A stretch of 64,000 nt of DNA, from positions 1 to 64,000 of the forward strand of contig DAOQSN010000008.1 in NCBI GenBank assembly GCA_035356615.1, read 5' to 3'. Position 1 is the first letter of the stretch, and every line of letters starts with the position of its first letter. Of this stretch, positions 31,377 to 39,440 are shown piece after piece. The notes beneath the pieces are model-generated. The model worked only from the letters and a program-made list of their open reading frames with translations, ran no database searches and was not told the origin of the DNA. The stretch comes from JAKQDH01 sp029558835. Lineage in GTDB: Bacteria > Planctomycetota > Phycisphaerae > UBA1845. The position numbers and the translations under genes are program-made.

Positions 31377-34300
31377 ATCCGGAACGGTTTCAACGCGTGG
31401 CGGAGTTGCTGCTCGCGGTGAAGGGCTTTCCTGCCGGCGAGCGTGACGAGTACCTGGTTCGCGTCTGCGGCGACGACAGCGAGCTTCTCGATGAAGTGCG
31501 CTCGCTGCTGGCCGCGGAGGATCGACCCACGCCGGTGATCGAGGTCTCCGGCCTGGACGTCGGGACGGGTCCGGGCCAGGCTGAGCAGATCAATGGATTG
31601 CTATCCAGGAGCGGAGCCGGTCAGGGGCGGGTCATCCCCCGTCGCATTGGTCGCTACGAGATCGTACGCGTCATCGGCGAGGGGGGGATGGGCGTGGTCT
31701 ACGAAGCCCGCCAGGACAACCCTCAGCGTGCCGTCGCCCTGAAAGTCATCCGGGCCGGGCTCGGCGGGCCGCATCTGCTCAAGCGCTTCCAGCACGAAGC
31801 CAATATACTGGGCCAACTGCACCACCACGGAATCGCCCACATCTACGAGGCGGGCACCGCAACCTTCGAGACCGGCTCGGGCTGGACAGTGGAGCAGCCC
31901 TTTCTGGCTATGGAGCTCATTCGCGGCGAGCCCCTGAGTCGCTACGCTGCGAAGAACGCCCTGGATATCCGCCAGCGCCTCGATTTGTTCGCCAGAGTCT
32001 GCGACGCGGTCCAGCATGCCCATGATCAAGGCATCATTCACCGGGACCTCAAGCCCGGCAACATCCTCGTGGAAGCCAATGGTAACCCTAAGATCCTCGA
32101 CTTTGGCGTGGCCCGCATGATCGGCGCGGAAGCGCAGGGCGCAACGCTCCAGACCGCGATCGGCCAGCTAATCGGCACCCTCGCGTACATGAGTCCCGAG
32201 CAGGTCAGTGGCGACCCGACCCAGTTGGATACGCGCTCCGACGTGTATGCGCTCGGCGTCATCCTCTTCGAGCTGCTCAGCGGTCGGTTGCCACTCGACC
32301 TCGAAGGCCGCTCGATTCCCGAAGCCACCCGTATCGTCCGCGAGGAGGAGCCTGCCCATTTGGGCTCGCTCAGCACGGTCTTTCGCGGAGACGTGGAGAC
32401 GATGCTGAAGAAAGCGTTGGACAAGGACAAGACGCGGCGGTATCCGGCGGCGTCTGCGCTGGCCGCGGACGTCCGCCGCTACCTGTGCGGCCAGGCGATA
32501 GAAGCCCGACGTGATTCAGCGCTGTATGTGCTCAGAAAGACGGTGGCGCGTTATCGAGGAATCGTGCTGGCAGCGACGCTCCTCGTTGTCCTTCTGGCCG
32601 CCTTCGGGATTGCCTCGTTCGTTCAGGCGGAGAAGAACCGCCGCTTGGCCGCCGATGAGCGTAAGGCCCGCAACGACGCCATCGCCGCCCTGGAGCTGGC
32701 GCAGCGCGAACAGCAGCGCGCCGACGCCGCTTCGACTCGGCTGCAAGCGGAGCTCACCGCCAGCAACATCGAACGCGGGCGCCTGCTCGGCCGCAAGGGG
32801 GACCTGTTTGCGGCGGAGGAGCTCATTTGGCGTGAGCACCTGCGGAACCCCGCTTCGGACCATTCGTTCTGGGCCCTCTGGGAACTTTATTCGCACAACC
32901 CCAGTCTGGCCACGCTGGGGATGCACGACCGGACGCTGCGCGCCGTGGCATACGCCCCGGATGGCCGGTTGGTGGCGGCGGGCGGCGACGACGCCGTGGT
33001 GAAGCTCTGGGATAGTACCGCCCTCGGCTGCGTGGCGACTCTTACCGAGCACGCGGCCGCCGTACAGGGACTGGACTTCAGTCCCGACGGGCAATACCTC
33101 GCCTCGGCCGGCCTCGACGGCACCGTCATCATTTGGGATCTCGCCACCCACGCCCCCGCGCGAACACTGCGAGGTCACGCGGATACCTACTACTCCATCC
33201 GCTACTCGCGCGATGGCACCCAACTGGTCTGTGGGACTGGCGATGGAGCCATTTATGTCCTGGATGCCGCGCGGGGAGAACCCGTCAGAACGCTCCGCGG
33301 GCACGAGGCAACGGTCGGATGCTTGTGCTTCAGCCCGGATGGTTTGCTGCTCGGTTCCGCTTCCGCCGATTGCACTATCAGGCTGTGGCGCGACCTCACG
33401 GGCCCATCGGTCGCGACGCTGTTGGGCCATGGAAGCAACGTCTCATCATTGGCATTCTCACCCGATGGTAGCCGACTGGCCTCGGGCAGCGCGGACAAGG
33501 CCATCAAAGTGTGGAATCTCGTGACCTTTGAGTGTACAGACACGATCAACGCCGCCAACGGCACCATCAGGTTCCTGAGGTTCTCGCCGGATGGGCAGTC
33601 CCTCTTGGTGGGCGGGTGGTGGCGCGTCGACGCCTGGGATTTGCGCACGCGCACGCGCCAGACATTGACGGCTCATGGCGTCGAGGCTGCCGACGTGCGC
33701 GCGGACGAGCGGGTCCTCGCGCGCGGCTGCGGGGATGTCCGCCTGTTGCCTGGCTCCGCTCTTCGGATTGAGGACATGGCTCCCGACGCCGGCGTGCTCA
33801 AGCTCGACGGGAGTTCCGGCTACTGGCCTGCCACCGTCAGCCCCGATGGTCGCCTCATCGCCGCCGGCGACGGCGCCGGACGTGTGCGCCTCTGGGAAAC
33901 CGCGACCGGTCGTCTACTGGCTTCGCTGGAAGGCCGTGCCAAGCGCCGGTCTCGCTGCCACTTTCATCCCGCCGGCAGAATCCTGGCGACGTGCAGTCCC
34001 GGCGTGATCGAGTTCCGGGACCTTGCCACTGGCGCCATCATCAACACACTTAACGGACACCATGCGGCCACTACCCACTCCCTGAGCTTCAATCCCGATG
34101 GCAGCACGCTTGCCGCGACCTGGCGGGACGGAACGATCCAGATTCGCGCCGTGCCGGGCGGCGAGATCATCACGACGATCCCCGCCCAGCAGCAGGAGGC
34201 GCTCAGCGTGCGTTTCAGCCCCAACGGCCAGACGCTGGCCGCCACATACCGCTGGGGGATGATCCGGTGGTACTCTGCCGCGGGAGAGCTGCTGGCGGAA

Positions 34301-34909
34301 TTGGACGCCGTCCTCACGCCCTGGACTGCGGCATTCAGCCCCGACGGAGAGAAACTCGCCGCCGCCTGTTGGAGTCGCCAGATTCAGGTCTGGGACCTGG
34401 CGACGCATGCGCTCGAAGTGCGGCTGGAGGCGTCCACGGCTGTGGTCTGGGAGGTGGCGTACATGCCGGGGCATCCTAACCTCTTGGCTTCGTGCAGCGA
34501 CGATGGGCAGGTGCAACTCTGGGATCTACGCGAGCGTCGCAACGTCCTCACGCTTGACGGTTTTGACGATACCGCCAGCTCCGTGTCGTTTTCTCCGGAT
34601 GGCAAGACGCTTGTTACTGCGGGGCACGGGGAAGCGCAGCTTCAGGTCTGGGACCTCGAGTACTACGACCGCCACATCGCCGGCAATCTCGAGCACCAAG
34701 TCGCTCGTCATCGCGACGAGCTGAGCCACAGCATGCAAACCGGTGAACTGCGCGCCTGGGCCAAAGAAGTGCTGCGCCGCCCCTGGCCTCGAATCGGTCC
34801 CCACGCGCAGCCGGTTCACAGCCCGCCAGCGCCCGGCACCGGTGTCGCCGGCGTGGATCCCGAGGTGATCGCCAACTGGGGAAACGCCTCGAACTTGAGC
34901 GACCGCTGA
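31373..34909 (+). CDS. membrane Ser/Thr kinase with WD40 repeats, 1178 aa
   Basis: The GTG at 31373 overlaps the sigma stop by 4 bases and has GGAGG 9 bases upstream. The kinase domain lies at about residues 92-380: glycine loop VIGEGGMGVVYEA, VALKVI (ATP Lys), HRDLKPGN (catalytic), DFGVARM, and APE-like SPEQ. A transmembrane helix follows near 405-425 (IVLAATLLVVLLAAFGIASF). A coiled linker then leads to about 12-13 WD40 blades (residues 500-1120; FSPDGQYLASAGLDGTVIIWDL and many FSPDG..LASGSxD), a beta-propeller that probably senses or scaffolds outside the membrane. Planctomycetes often have this architecture next to ECF genes. The last 70 residues are unlike WD40. No phosphotarget is visible. 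Confidence 0.92.
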   Translation: MNPERFQRVAELLLAVKGFPAGERDEYLVRVCGDDSELLDEVRSLLAAEDRPTPVIEVSGLDVGTGPGQAEQINGLLSRSGAGQGRVIPRRIGRYEIVRVIGEGGMGVVYEARQDNPQRAVALKVIRAGLGGPHLLKRFQHEANILGQLHHHGIAHIYEAGTATFETGSGWTVEQPFLAMELIRGEPLSRYAAKNALDIRQRLDLFARVCDAVQHAHDQGIIHRDLKPGNILVEANGNPKILDFGVARMIGAEAQGATLQTAIGQLIGTLAYMSPEQVSGDPTQLDTRSDVYALGVILFELLSGRLPLDLEGRSIPEATRIVREEEPAHLGSLSTVFRGDVETMLKKALDKDKTRRYPAASALAADVRRYLCGQAIEARRDSALYVLRKTVARYRGIVLAATLLVVLLAAFGIASFVQAEKNRRLAADERKARNDAIAALELAQREQQRADAASTRLQAELTASNIERGRLLGRKGDLFAAEELIWREHLRNPASDHSFWALWELYSHNPSLATLGMHDRTLRAVAYAPDGRLVAAGGDDAVVKLWDSTALGCVATLTEHAAAVQGLDFSPDGQYLASAGLDGTVIIWDLATHAPARTLRGHADTYYSIRYSRDGTQLVCGTGDGAIYVLDAARGEPVRTLRGHEATVGCLCFSPDGLLLGSASADCTIRLWRDLTGPSVATLLGHGSNVSSLAFSPDGSRLASGSADKAIKVWNLVTFECTDTINAANGTIRFLRFSPDGQSLLVGGWWRVDAWDLRTRTRQTLTAHGVEAADVRADERVLARGCGDVRLLPGSALRIEDMAPDAGVLKLDGSSGYWPATVSPDGRLIAAGDGAGRVRLWETATGRLLASLEGRAKRRSRCHFHPAGRILATCSPGVIEFRDLATGAIINTLNGHHAATTHSLSFNPDGSTLAATWRDGTIQIRAVPGGEIITTIPAQQQEALSVRFSPNGQTLAATYRWGMIRWYSAAGELLAELDAVLTPWTAAFSPDGEKLAAACWSRQIQVWDLATHALEVRLEASTAVVWEVAYMPGHPNLLASCSDDGQVQLWDLRERRNVLTLDGFDDTASSVSFSPDGKTLVTAGHGEAQLQVWDLEYYDRHIAGNLEHQVARHRDELSHSMQTGELRAWAKEVLRRPWPRIGPHAQPVHSPPAPGTGVAGVDPEVIANWGNASNLSDR

Positions 34910-35763
34910 CTCTGCGCTCGCGGACAAGACCCGCCAGCCCGGACAGATGAACTCGTTCTCGACATCTTGACCACCCTGACCGGTCCTGCTGCCGCGCGGG
35001 GTCTGAACATGCGGGCCGGCGTACTGGCGTCGTTCGTCGAAGTCTCCCCGGCCGGCGGCATCTATGGCTGTGAGTTGCACCTCATTGCGTCGGACGACAG
35101 GTACAAGCCGCCACGCATACCCCGTACGCACGGGCATGTGTGCTCGAAAGTGCGGAATCCCGTAAGCGCTCGATGAAGGACCGGTTGGTGGGGGGCCAGG
35201 GACGGGCTGAGCCTCTCGGGGGTGGGCAGATCATCCGCGCTGCGGATGGAGCAGGCGCTGGGGGGCGGTGCCTGCGGCGCTGCGATCCTTGGCCTGAGCC
35301 TGCCCACCTCCGGTGCAGGAAGCCGTTGGTACCCGCCCGGCCCCGCGGGTCAAAAGGGCTTGAGCCTGTACACGGCCTCTCGAACGTCTGCGCGTGACCA
35401 CGCGCGAGGAGACCCACGTACGCCGCCGCCCGACGGACTCGCCGCGGGCCTGCGTCGCCGCATCCGGGGTGCATGCGGCACAGGTAGCCCGGCCCGTGGG
35501 CGGGGGCGCCCCCAGTCTCTCGCCGCCACGAGCACCGGTGCAGATCCTGACGGAGCACTTCTCTGCGCGTCGTGTTCCGACTGCTCTGGGCTGGGCGTCT
35601 GGCCGCGTGCTTCGTGGGGTGTTCGTTCCTGAAGGCACCGCCGCCCTCTCCTGCCGCTGTATCTCAGCGCGATGCCCCCGGCGTGCTTGACGCGTTCACC
35701 GGTGGTCGTCCTGCACCGGGCGTCCAGTGCTTCCCGTGCGGGACTTCTGCACCGGCTTGCTTC
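34910..35763. other. gap with repeat remnants
   Basis: No convincing gene. It contains copy 2 of the 41-bp repeat (35124-35164), a stretch at 35390-35450 resembling 59757-59828 (CGTCTGCGCG start, CCCGACGGACTCGCC versus CCCGATGGTCTCGCC), and the degenerate start of a 25452-like gene next to the second 535-bp repeat. Confidence 0.5.
35124..35164. repeat. dispersed 41-bp repeat, copy 2
   Basis: Copy of 6612-6652 with the perfect 15-base core AAGTGCGGAATCCCG. Same orientation. Confidence 0.6.
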
Positions 35764-35769
35764 GTGCCG
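35700..35769 (-). pseudogene. degenerate start of a 25452-like gene
   Basis: The minus strand reads as the first codons of the 25452 gene (A-x-x-K-P-V-Q-K..R-x-G), but the start codon is ACG instead of ATG and the similarity fades after about 15 codons. It sits in the same relation to family A copy 2 as the intact gene does to copy 1. Confidence 0.45.
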
Positions 35770-35853
35770 TGGTTTCACCTCGACCCGTCGTCTGACGCGA
35801 CGGGCCTTTTTCTCATGCAATGGGAAAAGGACCGGGCCGTGCCGCGCTGCTCC

Positions 35854-35871
35854 GGCCCCCGCACGGGGGCC
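35854..35871. terminator. hairpin after the family A gene (copy 2)
   Basis: GGCCCCC / GGGGGCC with loop GCAC, 17 bases after the family A stop at 35889. Counterpart of 25535-25553. Confidence 0.5.
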
Positions 35872-35888
35872 GCGCTGGGCCCGCCCGT

Positions 35889-36298
35889 TCAGTTGCCGGC
35901 GCGCCCGGCGAGGGCTTGCCCGAGCCGGGCCTGCCGCTGGTGGCGGCTGCTGGCCCGGAGCGCGCGGATTTCCTCGCGGAGCTTCTGCGCCCGCCGCGTC
36001 AGCCGGAGGAGGGCGCGCGGGTCGTCGTTCGTGAGGTGCTCGTCGTGGAGGATGCCGGGCGGGAGGTACGTGAGGGCGAGGTAGAATGGTGCTGGTGGGA
36101 GGTGGGCGCGCACGAGGTCGATCGTGAGCAGCAGGCGCCGCAGCTCGTCCCCGAGCCGGTCGGCGTCGGAGCGGGCCTTGGCGAACGGTCCGTGCTGCCG
36201 TTCGTAGTCGACGGTGCCGTACGCGCCCCAATCCGGCCGCCCGTTCTCGTCGATCGTTGGCCGGATGGTGCTGCGCGGCGTCTTGGCCGGGAGGGCCA
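35889..36298 (-). pseudogene. family A, copy 2, N-terminally truncated
   Basis: From LPAKTPRSTIRP to the stop, the protein sequence is identical to copy 1. Upstream of 36298 the WVEWQ signature is missing and the frame runs into unrelated sequence to 36455. The N-terminal third was lost at the repeat edge, so it is probably non-functional, although a new start inside the foreign sequence cannot be excluded. Confidence 0.75.
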
Positions 36299-36608
36299 CG
36301 ATGGGCGCTGCGAGTCCGACCGTAGTCTTCCACCGTGAACATCCTCCGCCTCCTGAGCGGCCAGCCTTGTCTCCAAGGCCAACCAGCATCCGGAGGCCGG
36401 GCCCACGGGAGAACCACCCGCCCAACCCCGCTACCACGGTGGGTCCATTTTTCATGCCGATACCACAGCGACATTCTCAGCCCCAGGTGGGCCCGAACTG
36501 CGCGCCGATTACCAGCCGGGATGGCCGGACGTAAGCAATGCCGACCTCATGAGTCGGAGAGCTACTTCTGCGCTTATCCTCGCTGTCATGCTACCTCGCC
36601 GGGGCGGA

Positions 36609-38051
36609 CTATTGCCCGAGCCCGTATTTGAAGACGATCTCGGCATTGCCGACACCCCGACGAACCATGTCTGGCGTGGCGGCGCGAACATACTCGACCA
36701 TGACGCGCTCGGGTTCGACGCGCACTTTCAAGTGGCCGGAGTTCGGCAGAAAGTCACCAGTCTTGTAGCCATACTCCTCGGCCGAGTGCTTCCGGAAGTC
36801 CCGGTGAGCTGGCTGCGGAACCAGTTGGTAGACGATGCCGCCGCGTTCCTGGCGGGCGAAGAGATGATCGTGGCCGTGGAAGACGATCGACACGCCCGTC
36901 TCCCTCAACAACTGATGAATCGGCTGTTCCCAGCCGGGCCGGTGGGTCGCGAACGTGTCCCGTCCGTCCAGCTCACGTCCACCCCATTCGAATAGCGATG
37001 CGGCCTCGGCACCACCGCGACCGTTTCGGTCCAGCCCACCGACCAACTGGTGGATGAACACGAACTTCCACTCGGCCTTTGAAGCACGCAGTGTGTGGGC
37101 GAGCCACTCATGTTGCGCCTTGCCGAGCGTCATGTTCCACGGCTCCTTCCCGCCGCGGGTCGACCGGGACGTCCAGTACGGGTCGAGCACGACGAAGAGC
37201 GCATCACCCCACGTCCAGGCGTAGTAGTCCTGAAGCAGGCCGACGTGCGGCTGCAGGTTCTCGTTTCCCGTGTAGAAGCCGTCGGGGACCGGGTTGGGGA
37301 ACAGGCGGTGGCGTTGTTGGGCCGACCAGACTGCCAGCCCGTCCGCTCCCATGTCCGCCGGCGACCGCACCTCCTCGCCGTCGTGGTTACCGATCACGAG
37401 GAACACTGGCGCTGCGCGTCCGATGAGGCCGAAGTAGTACCGCTGGGCGTCGTACTGCCGCGCCGCCGACTCCCGGTTCGGATGCTTGCCGGTCATGAAC
37501 GTGTCGCCGAGATCGATGTGGAAGTCCGGCTTGTCAGCCAGCGCATTGGCGAGGGTGATCCGGTACAGTTCAGGCGAGCAGTTCCGGTCAAGGTGCGAGT
37601 CGGCCGTTACCGTGAAGGTGAACGGGGATCCGGGCGCCCGGTCCGTATGAAAACGCCCGTTTCCTTCCTTGGGAAGGAGCGGTTCGCCGGTTTCCGCGTT
37701 GATTACGCGGTACTCGTAGGCCGTGTCGGAATCCAATCCGTCGAGCACGATCTCCCGCGGCTGTCTTGCAGACAATTCAAAGGCTGCCGTTCGCGAGGCG
37801 AGCGCTGCGCCGGCGCGCCCATAGGTAACAGTGGCCCGCACGGCGTCACGCGACAAGACACTGAGCGTCACGGCATGACTCGTTGGGCGGCCGAGAATGA
37901 CGTTGCCTTCGTAGGCCGGGATGTCCGTCAAGAACGTCTCCGGCATGCCTGCCTGCCAACCACGGCCACCCTTCTTCTCCTGCGCGTCCCCACCCGCCAC
38001 GAGTGCGAGCAGGCCAATCAGGGCAACGCAGGTCTTAGCTGTACTCGTCAC
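36609..38051 (-). CDS. secreted metallophosphoesterase, 480 aa (operon gene 6)
   Basis: Signal peptide 1-23. Residues 45-135 form a fibronectin/purple-acid-phosphatase-like N-terminal strand domain (VTLSVLSRDAVRATVTYG...EIVLDGLDSDTAYEYRV). The calcineurin-like core has D151-S-H153, D180-L-G-D183, GNHD at 221-224, H334 (FIHQ) and GHDH at 393-396, the full set of dinuclear-metal ligands. It predicts hydrolysis of phosphomono- or diesters outside the cytoplasm. It starts at GTG 38051 with GAGGAG upstream, 16 bases after the previous gene. A homologous domain is fused to PEBP in the 41570 gene of the same operon. Confidence 0.85.
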   Translation of the reverse strand: MTSTAKTCVALIGLLALVAGGDAQEKKGGRGWQAGMPETFLTDIPAYEGNVILGRPTSHAVTLSVLSRDAVRATVTYGRAGAALASRTAAFELSARQPREIVLDGLDSDTAYEYRVINAETGEPLLPKEGNGRFHTDRAPGSPFTFTVTADSHLDRNCSPELYRITLANALADKPDFHIDLGDTFMTGKHPNRESAARQYDAQRYYFGLIGRAAPVFLVIGNHDGEEVRSPADMGADGLAVWSAQQRHRLFPNPVPDGFYTGNENLQPHVGLLQDYYAWTWGDALFVVLDPYWTSRSTRGGKEPWNMTLGKAQHEWLAHTLRASKAEWKFVFIHQLVGGLDRNGRGGAEAASLFEWGGRELDGRDTFATHRPGWEQPIHQLLRETGVSIVFHGHDHLFARQERGGIVYQLVPQPAHRDFRKHSAEEYGYKTGDFLPNSGHLKVRVEPERVMVEYVRAATPDMVRRGVGNAEIVFKYGLGQ

Positions 38052-38067
38052 GTCGCGTCTCCTCAGG

Positions 38068-39417
38068 CTACTTCGGCGGGAAGAAGAAACGATTCGTATC
38101 CGGGAGTCTGGGCTCCTCTCGAACGGCGTCCGAGTAGATGTACGCCGGCGCGCTCGTGTAGCTGTCGAGATTCCGGAGCTTGACGAGCTCCTTGCGCTGT
38201 TCCTCGGTCAGCGTCTTGTTCGCCTTTGCGAACGCCGTCGCGTAGTAATACGACAGTTCGCCGTCCAGCTCGCCGTAGCGCCGACCGAGCGTCAGCACTT
38301 TCTCCTTGTCGGCCTGCTCGCCCGCGAGGAACCTGCGCAGCTCGGCGGAGATCGCGCGCCGAGTCTCCACGATTTCGCGCAGGGCTTTCCGCTGTTGATC
38401 CGGGATGGCAGTCACATTCCTCCGCTGTTCCTCTGTCAACGTGCGGAGGAACTCCTGGCCGCTGTCGCCGGTCACGGACGTGCTGATGTTGTAGTCGCGC
38501 TTGCCCATGGCCGGCATGTCCTTCATGTAGAACCCGCCGAAGTACGTGCCATGTCGCTCCGGGCAGAAGTAGGTGTCCGCCTCAAGCGAGCCGGCGTACC
38601 AACTGAAGAGCTCGCTCGCGTAGGTCATGTACGCCACGTTCACGAGCTTCTCGGTGCCGCGGGGCAGCTTGTACTGGTCCATCTCGACATCCGGCCAGGT
38701 GTTGAAGTCGCCGAACTTCATCTTCGCGAGGTACGCCTTCTGCTCGGGAGTAAAGGTGGCCACGATGCCACCAACCACCTGGGCGCGCCGATAGCTCAAC
38801 TCGGCATCATAGGCGAACAGGTCGCCGACGTGCTTGGCAACGGTGGCCTGGTTCAACCCGCTGCTGCCAGCCGGAATGTCACCGTTCAGCTCGCGACAGA
38901 ACGCCTTGATCAGCGGCCAGCGTCTCTCGGCCAGTTCGCGGAACTGCGGTGCCTGCTCGCGCGCCAGCGCTTCGAGCTTTGCCCGTTGCTCGTCCGTCAA
39001 CACCTTCAGCACGTTGCCAGCCACGCGGTCGAGGAACTTGGGATTGTGGCCTGTCTCGGCCGCGTCGATATCGCGCATGTACTGGAAGCCGAAGAAGTCG
39101 CACACCTTGCCGGGCGGCAGGAACGTAGCCGCGCCGAAGTCGCCCGTGAGGAAGGCGAGCCCGCTGAAAGCGATCGTATGCAACTGGGCGTTGTCCGAGA
39201 TCGCCTGTTCCTGCGAGTACTGCTGCGGACCGCCCCTTCGGCCGCGCTCGCCGGGGCGCTCGGGCCGGTCGCCCCGTGGCGGTCGGTCTGGCCGGTCGCC
39301 ACGAGGGGGCGGCGGGCGATTGTCGGGCGGGTCCTGACCGAACACGGGCGATGCCGCAATGAGTAGCCCAGCCAGAGCAGCCAGTGCCGATGTCCGCTGA
39401 CGGTGTCGAGTCAACAT
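38068..39417 (-). CDS. secreted protein, unrecognised CPERHGTY domain alone, 449 aa (operon gene 5)
   Basis: AGGAG 6 bases before ATG. Signal peptide 1-27, a Pro/Arg/Gly-rich linker (28-65), then a mostly helical domain shared with the C-terminal 420 residues of the 51007 gene: FSGLAFLTGDFGA..FLPPGKVCDFFGFQYMRDID, ETGHNPKFLDRVAGNVLKVLTDEQ, FSWYAGSLEADTYFCPERHGTYFGGFYMKDMPAMG. Repeated LT(D/E)EQR segments recall Spy/CpxP-like LTxxQ helices. The invariant CPERHGTY and FYMKD suggest a binding or catalytic site, but I know of no named family. It is co-transcribed with metallophosphoesterase and PEBP genes. Confidence 0.75.
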   Translation of the reverse strand: MLTRHRQRTSALAALAGLLIAASPVFGQDPPDNRPPPPRGDRPDRPPRGDRPERPGERGRRGGPQQYSQEQAISDNAQLHTIAFSGLAFLTGDFGAATFLPPGKVCDFFGFQYMRDIDAAETGHNPKFLDRVAGNVLKVLTDEQRAKLEALAREQAPQFRELAERRWPLIKAFCRELNGDIPAGSSGLNQATVAKHVGDLFAYDAELSYRRAQVVGGIVATFTPEQKAYLAKMKFGDFNTWPDVEMDQYKLPRGTEKLVNVAYMTYASELFSWYAGSLEADTYFCPERHGTYFGGFYMKDMPAMGKRDYNISTSVTGDSGQEFLRTLTEEQRRNVTAIPDQQRKALREIVETRRAISAELRRFLAGEQADKEKVLTLGRRYGELDGELSYYYATAFAKANKTLTEEQRKELVKLRNLDSYTSAPAYIYSDAVREEPRLPDTNRFFFPPK

Positions 39418-39440
39418 GGGGTACTCCTAAGTGGAGGCGC

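Larger units (their letters stand above)
35764..36298. repeat. 535-bp direct repeat, copy 2
   Basis: See 25446-25980; same orientation. It separates the ECF/WD40-kinase pair from the six-gene operon. Between the two copies lie about 9.8 kb holding the protease gene and the ECF/kinase pair. Confidence 0.9.

Noticed and set aside
35350..36474. 374-aa minus-strand frame across the second repeat copy
   Set aside because: It is Arg/Pro/Ala-rich and out of frame with the family A sequence, which continues in another frame with protein identity to copy 1.
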